Below, piece by piece: positions 48,982 to 57,168 of a stretch of 64,000 nucleotides of DNA (the stretch's first letter is position 1; each line of letters starts with the position of its first letter). The notes under the pieces were generated by a model that saw nothing but the letters and a program-made list of their open reading frames with translations, searched no databases and had not been told where the DNA came from. The DNA lies in assembly GCF_001884235.1 (NCBI RefSeq), contig NZ_MAOI01000066.1:98516-162515 (forward strand), written 5' to 3'. This DNA is from Bacillus paramycoides. GTDB lineage: Bacteria > Bacillota > Bacilli > Bacillales > Bacillaceae_G. Made by a program: the position numbers and the translations under genes.

Positions 48982-49611
48982 ATGAAATGGACACAAATGC
49001 CGTTAGGCCCATTACAAACAAATGCTTATATTTTAATGAACGATCAAAATGAGTGTATTATCTTTGATCCTGGTCATGAAGGAGAGAAACTTGTTACATA
49101 TTTACAAGAAGAACAAATAAAACCGCTGGCGGTTTTATTAACACATGCTCATTTTGATCATATTGGTGCTGTTGATGCGGTAAGAGACGCTTTTCATATT
49201 CCTGTATACGTACATAAAGAAGAAGCGGATTGGTTAGGGGATGCAACTGTGAATGGATCACAAATTTTTATGATGAACCGCAGTATTACAGCAAAACCAG
49301 CAGATCATATTATTGATGCAGAGGGTGCATTAACAATTGGTTCATTTAATTTTGAAATTTTTGAGACGCCAGGACATTCTCCAGGGAGCATTTCTTATTA
49401 TTGTAAAGAGGCAAATGCTGTATTTTCTGGTGATGTATTATTCCAAATGAGCATCGGAAGAACAGATTTACCTGGCGGAAGCTTTGCCGAATTAATTGGA
49501 AGCATTGAAGAGAAATTATTTGTATTACCAGATGAAACAGCGGTGCTATGTGGACATGGTCCAGAAACAAGCATTGGTTTTGAAAAAGAAAATAATCCAT
49601 TTTTACAATAA
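48982..49611 (+). CDS. yqgX: Metallo-beta-lactamase-fold hydrolase (YqgX)
   Basis: 209 residues, glyoxalase-II-like MBL fold. Zinc ligands are visible in THAHFDHIG (near 55-63), FETPGHSPGS, FSGDVLF and CGHGPET. Often annotated as hydroxyacylglutathione hydrolase; B. cereus uses bacillithiol, so the real thiol substrate is uncertain. The ATG at 48982 has GGAGGAG upstream; the long upstream open frame is not coding. The next gene starts 9 bases later. Confidence 0.92.
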   Translation: MKWTQMPLGPLQTNAYILMNDQNECIIFDPGHEGEKLVTYLQEEQIKPLAVLLTHAHFDHIGAVDAVRDAFHIPVYVHKEEADWLGDATVNGSQIFMMNRSITAKPADHIIDAEGALTIGSFNFEIFETPGHSPGSISYYCKEANAVFSGDVLFQMSIGRTDLPGGSFAELIGSIEEKLFVLPDETAVLCGHGPETSIGFEKENNPFLQ

Positions 49612-49620
49612 GGAGTCATT

Positions 49621-50733
49621 ATGGGGATGGAGCTCATTTTAAGAGAATGGATGGGGAAAGAGAAGGATTATTCAATTTCATATAGTACGTATATGAACCT
49701 CGTATTGTATACAGAAGAACATGGCTATTATATGAAGGAACGTGACAAGATTGGAAGGCATGGGGATTTTTTTACAAGTAGCAACGTATCCTCTGTTTTT
49801 GCAAAAACTTTTGCTAAGTTTTTTATTCGTCTTGTTGAAAATGGTGAAGTTTCTCCAAATATTTGTGAGATTGGTGGGGGAACAGGAAAATTTGCCTATG
49901 ATGTTTTACAAGAATGGAAACAATTATCTCCGGAAACTTTTATCAATGTAAACTATTCAATTATTGAAGTGAGCCCTTTTCATAGAAAATTACAGCAGGA
50001 GAGTCTTTGCTCATTTAATAATGTGTCGTATTATACATCTTATATTGAAATAGGAGAGTCTTTCGAAGGGATTATTTTTTCGAATGAATTATTTGATGCG
50101 TTTCCTGTTGAAGTAGTTGAGAAAAGAAATGGAATTTTGTATGAAGTACGTATCACGTATACAGATGATGGGAACCTTGCAGAAGTATTTAGACCGATAG
50201 AGAAAAAAATCGGTCGTTACTTATTGAAATATAACATTCATATTGCGGAAGGACAGCGTTTTGAAGTGCCTATTGCAATGGAAGAGTATATAGAAGAGAT
50301 TGCGAAATGGTTTCAAAAAGGTATATGTATTACAGTTGATTATGGATACACAAAAGAAGAATGGATGCATCCTGCACATCACGAAGGAAGTTTACGAGGG
50401 TATTACCAACATAAACTAATACGTAATCCTCTAGCACATCCAGGTGAAATGGATCTTACTACTCATATTCATTGGGATGAGCTGAAGGAGATTTTTAGCC
50501 TTCAAGGAATGAGTGTAGTATGGCATAAGAAGCAATCTGAGTTTTTGTTAGCTGCAGGAATATTAGAGCAGCTTACGAGTCATCAAGATACGAATCCTTT
50601 TTCTGAAACTCAAAAACAAAATCGAGCAGTTCGTTCTATGATTTTGAACGGAGGGCTAGGGAGTGCCTTTGATGTTGTTATACATACAAAAGATATGCAA
50701 AAATTACATTTGAATCGGTATTTAACAATATGA
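49621..50733 (+). CDS. MidA-family SAM-dependent methyltransferase
   Basis: 370 residues of the DUF185/NDUFAF7 type. The SAM motif EIGGGTGKFAYDVL lies near residue 82, and the family motifs SNELFDAFPVEVV (near 158) and VDYGY with TTHIHWDEL follow. In mitochondria the family methylates an arginine of complex I; the bacterial substrate is unknown. AAGGAG lies five bases before ATG 49621; a second ATG at 49627 is also possible. Confidence 0.85.
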   Translation: MGMELILREWMGKEKDYSISYSTYMNLVLYTEEHGYYMKERDKIGRHGDFFTSSNVSSVFAKTFAKFFIRLVENGEVSPNICEIGGGTGKFAYDVLQEWKQLSPETFINVNYSIIEVSPFHRKLQQESLCSFNNVSYYTSYIEIGESFEGIIFSNELFDAFPVEVVEKRNGILYEVRITYTDDGNLAEVFRPIEKKIGRYLLKYNIHIAEGQRFEVPIAMEEYIEEIAKWFQKGICITVDYGYTKEEWMHPAHHEGSLRGYYQHKLIRNPLAHPGEMDLTTHIHWDELKEIFSLQGMSVVWHKKQSEFLLAAGILEQLTSHQDTNPFSETQKQNRAVRSMILNGGLGSAFDVVIHTKDMQKLHLNRYLTI

Positions 50734-50734
50734 A

Positions 50735-50774
50735 AAAAACAAGACACAGCCTATTTCTGTGTCTTGTTTTTTAA
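50735..50774 (+). terminator. Terminator after the MidA-like gene
   Basis: AAACAAGACACAG and CTGTGTCTTGTTTTTT, perfect stem with a 7-nt loop. Confidence 0.93.
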
Positions 50775-50878
50775 TACGACTTATGTAGTATTATATATTT
50801 CCTCTCATGATATATATTTATATTAAAGATATGAGATGAAAAATATAGAATACGTTCTTTTTCTCTGTCTATTGGTCC

Positions 50879-51169
50879 CTAACCTAATAATACGCGAACG
50901 AGTTGAATAATTGTTTCGTTTTCTACTTTGTAGTAAATTTCTAATCCTTTTCTTTCACTAGAAACGATTTTAGCACTTTTTAACTTTGCTAAATGCTGTG
51001 AAATTGTAGATTGTGGCATGTTTAAGCCTGTGTACATTGTAGAAACGTTGCTTGGGCCACGTTCAATTAATCCCTTTACAATACATAAGCGAACAGGATG
51101 AGCAAGCACTTTCAATAATTCTGCATTGCTTTCATATAGTTCTATTTCTTTTTGAAAGGTTTCTAACAT
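50879..51169 (-). CDS. ArsR-family transcriptional regulator
   Basis: 96 residues, winged helix with the recognition helix in MPQSTISQHLAKLKSAKIVSS and the preceding ArsR stretch LLKVLAHPVRLCIVKGL. One Cys only (in RLCIVK), so there is no clear metal-binding cysteine pair; the signal is unknown. ATG 51169 has GGAGGTGG upstream; a GTG at 51181 lies inside that site. No obvious target gene is adjacent. Confidence 0.85.
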   Translation of the reverse strand: MLETFQKEIELYESNAELLKVLAHPVRLCIVKGLIERGPSNVSTMYTGLNMPQSTISQHLAKLKSAKIVSSERKGLEIYYKVENETIIQLVRVLLG

Positions 51170-51181
51170 GTTCTTTTCCAC

Positions 51182-51602
51182 CTCCGTGTGAGCTGTTATA
51201 CCATACTATACATACCAAAAAATTAGAGAAAAGAAAACAGTTGTTGCAGAAAAAAAGTCCTAAAGTAAAGAAATTGTAAGAAAAGAGACCCTGATGTAAA
51301 TAAAATAGATAAATTTGTACAGTTTTGTAAAATGATATTTTTGGGTGAAAATTTTGATGCGTTTTAAAAATTGAAAGATATAGATATATTTGTAACACAA
51401 TTTTATCATGATTTTCTTATTCTTTCAAATGAATATACAAAATTTTTAAAATAATGCAAAAAAGGAATTATAATGTTATATATAGAATATAAAACAGGTT
51501 AAAATAAAAGAAGCCGAATGTAATCAGCTTCTTTATGGTGATAATGAAATACTTGAGTGTAGCTGATAAATCTTAGCATGATCAAGTCATTAATCATTTA
51601 TT
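51182..51602. other. Gene-free AT-rich stretch with one hairpin
   Basis: About 420 bases, very AT-rich. A hairpin AAAAGAAGC...GCTTCTTT at 51507-51536 could terminate leftward transcription of the hydrolase gene, although about 65 bases past its stop. No open frame I would trust. Confidence 0.5.
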
Positions 51603-52115
51603 CTAGAGTTCATTTCTTATCAACTTTAAAAATCTGTTGTTCCATATATTCTCATAAAAATCAATCGTCTCTTGTGCAGACATAAATGAATTATTCAGAG
51701 TAGAGGTTGCTTTCTGTACCATGAAGTTTTCGTATCCTAATCCATGAGAAAATTTAATTGTAGCATCCATACAGTATTCTGTTTGGGCACCGCAAAATTC
51801 AATGCGATGTACAGATAATTTGTCTAAAATCTCTTTTAAGTTTGTTTTATAAAATGAATTTGCATGTGTTTTTCTTACAAAAAAATCTTGTTCTTGAACA
51901 TCTAGATTGGCATGAATAGCCCAAAGTTCTTCTGCAGGTACTAATTCTTCATCGCAGTGTTGAACAAAAATGATTGGTTTATGCAATTCTCGATATAAGG
52001 CGATTCTATTATTTACTTTAGTGAGTAAATTTTGTAAATCAAATAAATGGTCTCCGTTGTAACATACGCCATTTTGTAAATCGATAACGATTAAAACATC
52101 TGCACAAGTCTCCAT
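51603..52115 (-). CDS. Isochorismatase-family cysteine hydrolase
   Basis: 170 residues. The catalytic triad is visible: Asp in VIDLQNGVC, Lys in VRKTHANSFYKT, Cys in FCGAQTEYCMDAT. Such proteins hydrolyse nicotinamide, biuret, pyrazinamide or isochorismate; the substrate cannot be told. ATG 52115 (AAAGAGGTAAAAATA upstream) is preferred to a longer frame from 52160. Single gene, no linked pathway. Confidence 0.85.
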   Translation of the reverse strand: METCADVLIVIDLQNGVCYNGDHLFDLQNLLTKVNNRIALYRELHKPIIFVQHCDEELVPAEELWAIHANLDVQEQDFFVRKTHANSFYKTNLKEILDKLSVHRIEFCGAQTEYCMDATIKFSHGLGYENFMVQKATSTLNNSFMSAQETIDFYENIWNNRFLKLIRNEL

Positions 52116-52248
52116 TATTTTTACCTCTTTCACTTTACAATATATTAATAATTCTATCATTTGAGGATGTATTATGCACTCTTGTTTTGTAATGAATTAT
52201 AGAAAGATACGAAGAAATCAAAAAAGAATTGGATATATTAGACAACAT

Positions 52249-52287
52249 AAAAAGATGATATGAGAACCAAATTTCATATCATCTTTT
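52249..52287. terminator. Bidirectional hairpin terminator downstream of metIC
   Basis: AAAAAGATGATATGA (52249-52263) and TTCATATCATCTTTTT (52272-52287). It lies past the metC stop and past repeat copy E, so it probably ends the leftward metI-metC transcript. Confidence 0.8.
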
Positions 52288-52298
52288 TAAATAACTAT

Positions 52299-52407
52299 TT
52301 TATCCCGCTATTTGTGGGAGTCGGGCTGCCCGTAAAAGCCCAATTGGTGAGGGCTAATAATCAGTGGGGGATGAACAAAACCCCCACTGATTAAAGTTTC
52401 ACTTTAT
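52299..52407 (+). repeat. Dispersed stem-loop repeat, copy E (bcr-like), fullest copy
   Basis: 109 bases flanked by TTTAT at both ends (52299-52303 and 52403-52407). Three potential stems: CCCGC...GTGGG with CGGGCTGCCCG; AGCCC...GGGCT; and a perfect 13-bp stem TAATCAGTGGGGG (52358-52370) with CCCCCACTGATTA (52381-52393). The TTTAT flanks look like a target-site duplication, as reported for B. cereus bcr1-type elements; family assignment not checked. Confidence 0.85.
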
Positions 52408-52452
52408 TTGTTGAAGAATTTTATTATTCGTACACAGCTTCGTTTCTTTCAT

Positions 52453-53616
52453 TTATGCATTTATAGGTTCTTCTACATAAGAAAGAGCATTCTCGAAATC
52501 AGATATTAAATCGTTAACATTTTCAAGACCAACCGATAAACGAAGTAATGAGTTGGAAATCCCTCTTTCATCACGTGCTTCCTGTGATAAAGCTGCATGT
52601 GACATTTTTGCTGGATATGAAAGAATAGATTCAACAGCTCCTAGACTAACCGCAAAAACGGGTAATTTAACTTTCGATAAAAATTGGCGCAGTGCATCTT
52701 CGGATTGTAAGGTGAAAGATAAAACAGCCCCAGCCGATGTTGCTTGAGATTGTTGAATACTATAGCCAAGATGTGATTGTAATCCAGGATAATAGACATT
52801 TTGAACTTTAGAGTGCTCTTGTAAAAAATGTGCAATTTTATTGGCATTGGTAGCTGAATGTTCGAGACGTACATGCAATGTTTTCAGACCGCGAAGCACG
52901 AGAGAACAATCTTGAGGTCCTAAAATAGCACCAAAAGCATTTTGTAGAAAGCCGAGCTTTTGAGCGAGCTCTTCATCTTTTACGACAGCTAATCCGGCGG
53001 TGACATCGCTATGACCAGCAATAAATTTTGTTGCACTATGAAGTACGACATCGGCCCCAAGATCAAGCGGCTTTTGAAATAGTGGTGTCAAAAATGTATT
53101 ATCTACAAATGTAAGAGCATTGATTGATTTCGCTAATTCACAAACGGCACGAATATTCGTTACTTTTAATAGTGGATTAGAAGGCGTTTCGATGTAAAAG
53201 AGTTTTGTATTCGATTTAATATTTTGTCTCACTTCTTCTAAATTGGTCATATCAACAAATGTGTGTGAAACACCATAACGGGAGAGAACTTCAGTAACAA
53301 TTCGATAAGTGCCGCCATATACATCTTCTGAAATAAGAACATGGTCACCTTGCGAAAGAAGGAGAAATGCAGTAGAAATTGCTGCAATGCCTGATGCAAA
53401 GGCGAATCCTTTTGTTCCACCTTCTAATAAAGCAATGATATCTTCAAGAGCTTCACGTGTTGGATTACCAGATCGACTATAGTCATACTTTCCGAAAGTA
53501 TCTACATCAAACTGGTGAAATGTTGATGTGTTATAGATGGGAACGTTAACAGCTCCTGTTTGTGAGTCATGCTTATATTGATTATGCAGTAAAAGCGTAT
53601 CTACGGAATAACTCAT
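52453..53616 (-). CDS. metC: Cystathionine beta-lyase
   Basis: PLP enzyme splitting cystathionine into homocysteine, pyruvate and ammonia. 387 residues of the Cys/Met metabolism family. The PLP lysine lies in LHSATKFIAGHSDV near residue 196, with YSRSGNPTR and VDNTFLTP also present. The start overlaps the metI stop by four bases. Second gene of the leftward metI-metC operon under a SAM riboswitch. Confidence 0.93.
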   Translation of the reverse strand: MSYSVDTLLLHNQYKHDSQTGAVNVPIYNTSTFHQFDVDTFGKYDYSRSGNPTREALEDIIALLEGGTKGFAFASGIAAISTAFLLLSQGDHVLISEDVYGGTYRIVTEVLSRYGVSHTFVDMTNLEEVRQNIKSNTKLFYIETPSNPLLKVTNIRAVCELAKSINALTFVDNTFLTPLFQKPLDLGADVVLHSATKFIAGHSDVTAGLAVVKDEELAQKLGFLQNAFGAILGPQDCSLVLRGLKTLHVRLEHSATNANKIAHFLQEHSKVQNVYYPGLQSHLGYSIQQSQATSAGAVLSFTLQSEDALRQFLSKVKLPVFAVSLGAVESILSYPAKMSHAALSQEARDERGISNSLLRLSVGLENVNDLISDFENALSYVEEPINA

Positions 53617-54725
53617 ATTCTTACACCTTCTTTTACAAGTTTAATGGCTTGTTTTAAGTCTTGAATTAAATCGTTACTATTTTCAATGCCAACGGAGAAT
53701 CGAAGAAGACGATTGCATACACCGTTTGCCGTTCTGATTTCTTCAGGAATATCAGCATGCGTTTGTGTAGCTGGATAAGTCATTAAACTTTCCACACCGC
53801 CAAGACTTTCAGCGAATGTAATTAAGGATAAAGATTGTAAGAATGGATTAATCCATGTTTCATCTTGAAGACGAAATGAAATCATACCGCCTCTTCCTGG
53901 ATAAAATACATCCGTCACACCGTCTTCATTGTTTAAATAAGCAACAACTGCTTTCGCATTGTCTTCATGTTGTCTCATGCGAAGCGCTAAAGTTTTCATA
54001 CCACGAATTAATAGCCATGAGTCAAATGGACTTAGGACAGCACCAGAGGCATTATGATAATGAGCGATTTCTTCACAAAGTTCCTTGCCTTTTGCAATGA
54101 CAAGTCCGCTTAGTACATCGTTATGCCCACCTAAATATTTCGTTGCACTATGAAGTACGATATCGGCACCTTCTGTTAATGGTTGCTGTATATAAGGTGT
54201 ATAGAATGTATTGTCTACAATAAGAAGTAGTCCATGCCTTTTTGCTACACTTGCGACAGCTGCGATATCAGTAACTTGCATTAGTGGATTAGTCGGGGTT
54301 TCTATAAAAATAGCTTTTGTTTCAGTTGTGATAGCTTGCTCAATTTGTTTAATAGATTGTGTATTTACGTATCTACATCGAACATTCCACTTTTTTTCAT
54401 GCTCAGAAAATAATCGATACGTTCCCCCATATAAATCTTCAGATACAATAAGTTCGTTTCCAGAACGGAATAACGAAAGGACAAGGAGAACAGCTGCCAT
54501 TCCTGAGCTACAGGCATAACCTTGATCGCCATTTTCTAGGTCTGCGATTGCTTGTTCTAAAAGACCTCGAGTTGGATTTCCAGTCCTTGAATAGTCAAAT
54601 CCTGTGGATCTACCAATCCCTTCATGCCGATAAGCAGTTGAGAAATAAACTGGTGGATTAACAGTTCCTGTTGTAGTTTCGCTACGATTCCCGATTTGTG
54701 CTAGTTTTGTTTCGATTGTTGACAT
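53613..54725 (-). CDS. metI: Cystathionine gamma-synthase (MetI type)
   Basis: PLP enzyme joining O-acetyl-homoserine and cysteine (or sulfide) on the way to methionine. 370 residues, same fold as MetC. The PLP lysine lies in LHSATKYLGGHNDVLSG near residue 196, with FDYSRTGNPTRG and VDNTFYTPY also present. First gene after the riboswitch; metI-metC order as in B. subtilis yjcIJ. The AAAGGGGGAATTTTC ribosome site precedes the ATG. Confidence 0.93.
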   Translation of the reverse strand: MSTIETKLAQIGNRSETTTGTVNPPVYFSTAYRHEGIGRSTGFDYSRTGNPTRGLLEQAIADLENGDQGYACSSGMAAVLLVLSLFRSGNELIVSEDLYGGTYRLFSEHEKKWNVRCRYVNTQSIKQIEQAITTETKAIFIETPTNPLMQVTDIAAVASVAKRHGLLLIVDNTFYTPYIQQPLTEGADIVLHSATKYLGGHNDVLSGLVIAKGKELCEEIAHYHNASGAVLSPFDSWLLIRGMKTLALRMRQHEDNAKAVVAYLNNEDGVTDVFYPGRGGMISFRLQDETWINPFLQSLSLITFAESLGGVESLMTYPATQTHADIPEEIRTANGVCNRLLRFSVGIENSNDLIQDLKQAIKLVKEGVRI

Positions 54726-54773
54726 GTGAAAATTCCCCCTTTGTAAAGTGAACGACTATGTGAATGTAAAATA

Positions 54774-54932
54774 AAAAAAGCCTTCTAAGAAGAAGGCTTT
54801 CGGTTTGAATAGAGTCTTCTTCTCATCTGTCAAATCTTTCACAATTTGCTGGAATTAGCACCTTATTAACGAATGAACGTTAATGGTTGCTGAGGCGTCA
54901 TAGGGCCAGTCCCTCTACCTCTCTAGATAAGA
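54774..54932 (-). promoter_or_regulatory. SAM-I riboswitch (S-box) of metI-metC
   Basis: Read on the minus strand: CTTATCTAGAGAGGTAGAGG, then GACTGGCCCTATGA, GCCTCAGCAACC, AAGGTGCTAATTCCAGCA and GACAGATGAG, the S-box core in order. It ends in a terminator stem AGCCTTCTTCTTAGAAGGCT followed by T's (54774-54800). SAM binding should stop transcription before metI. Confidence 0.95.
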
Positions 54933-55031
54933 ATGTTCATATGAAATTTTTATTATGTTTTTTACTTTACAACAAAAGATGATTGAATTGAAACTTTATT
55001 TTAAATAATTTTTATTTTCCCGCAAGTATCA

Positions 55032-55060
55032 TTGACTTTTATTTTTGTGCATGCTAAATT
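55032..55060 (+). promoter_or_regulatory. Candidate promoter for yitJ-metH
   Basis: TTGACT (55032-55037), 17-bp spacer, TAAATT (55055-55060), about 75 bases ahead of the riboswitch core. Confidence 0.55.
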
Positions 55061-55139
55061 TATTAAAAAATTAACAAACATTGTTAAAAGGGGAGCGCAT
55101 TTCCTTTTAGCTACATAAATAAAATAATAAAGACAAACT

Positions 55140-55292
55140 CTTATTGAGAGCGGTGGAGGGAAAGGCCCTGTGAAACCCGGCAACCTTCAAACGAAAAGTT
55201 TGAAACGGTGCTAATACCTGCAAAACGAATGTTTTGCATAATAAGAGGAGGAACGATTATGTCCCCCTCTTCAAAGTGAAGAGGGGGTTTTT
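55140..55292 (+). promoter_or_regulatory. SAM-I riboswitch (S-box) of yitJ-metH
   Basis: CTCTTATTGAGAGCGGTGGA, GGCCCTGTGAAACCCGGCAA, ACGGTGCTAATACCTGCA and ATAAGAGGAGG give the S-box core. The terminator is CCCCCTCTTC (55263-55272) with GAAGAGGGGG (55278-55287) and five T's. Its anti-terminator partner strand lies in the AAGAGGAGG region. Confidence 0.95.
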
Positions 55293-55317
55293 ATATTGAT
55301 AGAAATGAGGGAGATAC

Positions 55318-57168
55318 GTGAAATTACTAGATTTATTATCAAAAGGAATTGTAATAGGTGACGGTGCGGTTGGAACGTTATTACATTCGCATGGTTTACA
55401 AAGTAGTTTTGAAGAATTGAATTTGTCTGATCCGGACTTAATTATATCAATCCATAAACAATATGTAGCTGCTGGAGCGGATATTATTCAAACGAATACG
55501 TATGGGGCAAATGAAGCGAAATTACGTATGTATGGCTTGGAAAATCAAGTTGTCCAAATTAATAAAGCGGCGGTGAAGCTTGCGAAAGCATCAGTAACAG
55601 AGCGGAATGCAATTTTAGGGACAATTGGCGGTATGAAACATATTGGAGCTGTTACAACGACTGATATAGAGCGAGAATTTATGCTACTTGAGCAGGCAGG
55701 TGCTTTACTAGAAGAACAGGTTGATGGATTACTATTAGAAACTTTTTATGATGAATTTGAATTATTGCATGCCGTTAAAGTATTGCGTAAACAAACGAAT
55801 ATTCCGATTGTAGCTCAGTTAGCGTTACATGAGGCAGGTACGACTCAAAATGGGAATGATGTAAATGAAATATTAAAACAGCTTTTAGATTACGGTGCAA
55901 ATGTCGTTGGATTGAACTGTCAACTAGGACCACTTCATATGACGGAAGCTTTCAAAATGATATCGATCCCTCAAGATGGCTATTTATCAGCATATCCGAA
56001 TGCAGGTCTCCCAAATTATGTGGAGGGGCGTTACGTGTATGAGGGGAGTCCAGCATATTTTGAAGAGATGACACCAGAATTTATTGAACAAGGTATTCGT
56101 TTATTAGGCGGTTGTTGTGGTACTACCCCGGAACATATTGCAGGAATGAAACGTGCTATTGCAAATATTGCCCCCGTAATAGCAAAGGAGACGATTCCAA
56201 GGCCTAAAGTGGTCCATACACACGAGAAGCGTTCGAGAGCTCATGTTACTCTCGCGGAGAAGGCAAAGAAACAAACGACAGTTGTAGTGGAATTAGATCC
56301 ACCGAAAACGTTAGATACGCAGCGATTCTTTGAAGGGGCAAGAGCACTGAAAAGGGCTGGAGCGGATGCTATTACTCTAGCAGATAATTCATTAGCATCT
56401 CCTCGCGTTTCTAATATGGCTATGGGTGCATTATTAACGAAGCATGATATTCCAGTATTGACGCATTTAACGTGTAGAGATCATAACGTCATTGGATTGC
56501 AGTCTCATTTGCTTGGATTATCAGCATTAGGTATGGAGGAAGTGTTAGCTTTAACTGGTGATCCAGCGCGTGTTGGTGATTTCCCAGGTGCAACTTCTGT
56601 ATATGATTTGTCATCTATCGAGCTAATTAAAATGATTAAAGAGATGAACGATGGTCGTTCTATTTTAGGGAAATCAATCGGCCCGGCAACAAGATTTTCT
56701 GTCGGAGGTGCATTCAATCCACATGTAAGACATTTAAAAGCAGCGGTAAAACGAATGGAAAGAAAAATAGATGCTGGAGCAGAGTACTTCTTAACTCAGC
56801 CGATTTATGATGTAGCTTTAATTAAAGAAGTATATGAAGCGACAAAGCATTTGGAACAACCTATTTTTATTGGAATTATGCCGTTAGTAAGTAAGCGGAA
56901 TGCCGATTTTCTTCATTTTGAAGTGCCGGGTATTACTCTTCCAGAAGAGATAAGGCAAAGAATGGATGGACATGAAACGAAAGAGACAGCTATCGAAGAA
57001 GGAATTCGTATTTCACAACAATTAATTGATGCGGCGATGAAATATTTTAACGGTATTTATCTTATTACGCCGTTTTTAAAATATGAAATTACAGAACATC
57101 TCGTGAAATATGTGAGAGAAAAGCAAGAAGTGAAAGAAGTGAAAGAAGTGAAAGAAGGTATTAATTGA
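55318..57168 (+). CDS. yitJ: Homocysteine S-methyltransferase / methylene-THF reductase fusion (YitJ)
   Basis: 616 residues. The N-terminal homocysteine-binding domain (about 1-285) has the zinc motif LGGCCGTTPEHI near 265 plus NCQLGP. The C-terminal domain (about 310-600) is a MetF-type 5,10-methylene-THF reductase (VVELDPPKT, ALTGDPAR, TQPIYD). It supplies 5-methyl-THF for MetH. GTG start at 55318. The C-terminus ends in a 3x EVK repeat coded by a 9-bp tandem repeat. The stop overlaps the metH start by one base. Confidence 0.93.
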   Translation: MKLLDLLSKGIVIGDGAVGTLLHSHGLQSSFEELNLSDPDLIISIHKQYVAAGADIIQTNTYGANEAKLRMYGLENQVVQINKAAVKLAKASVTERNAILGTIGGMKHIGAVTTTDIEREFMLLEQAGALLEEQVDGLLLETFYDEFELLHAVKVLRKQTNIPIVAQLALHEAGTTQNGNDVNEILKQLLDYGANVVGLNCQLGPLHMTEAFKMISIPQDGYLSAYPNAGLPNYVEGRYVYEGSPAYFEEMTPEFIEQGIRLLGGCCGTTPEHIAGMKRAIANIAPVIAKETIPRPKVVHTHEKRSRAHVTLAEKAKKQTTVVVELDPPKTLDTQRFFEGARALKRAGADAITLADNSLASPRVSNMAMGALLTKHDIPVLTHLTCRDHNVIGLQSHLLGLSALGMEEVLALTGDPARVGDFPGATSVYDLSSIELIKMIKEMNDGRSILGKSIGPATRFSVGGAFNPHVRHLKAAVKRMERKIDAGAEYFLTQPIYDVALIKEVYEATKHLEQPIFIGIMPLVSKRNADFLHFEVPGITLPEEIRQRMDGHETKETAIEEGIRISQQLIDAAMKYFNGIYLITPFLKYEITEHLVKYVREKQEVKEVKEVKEGIN

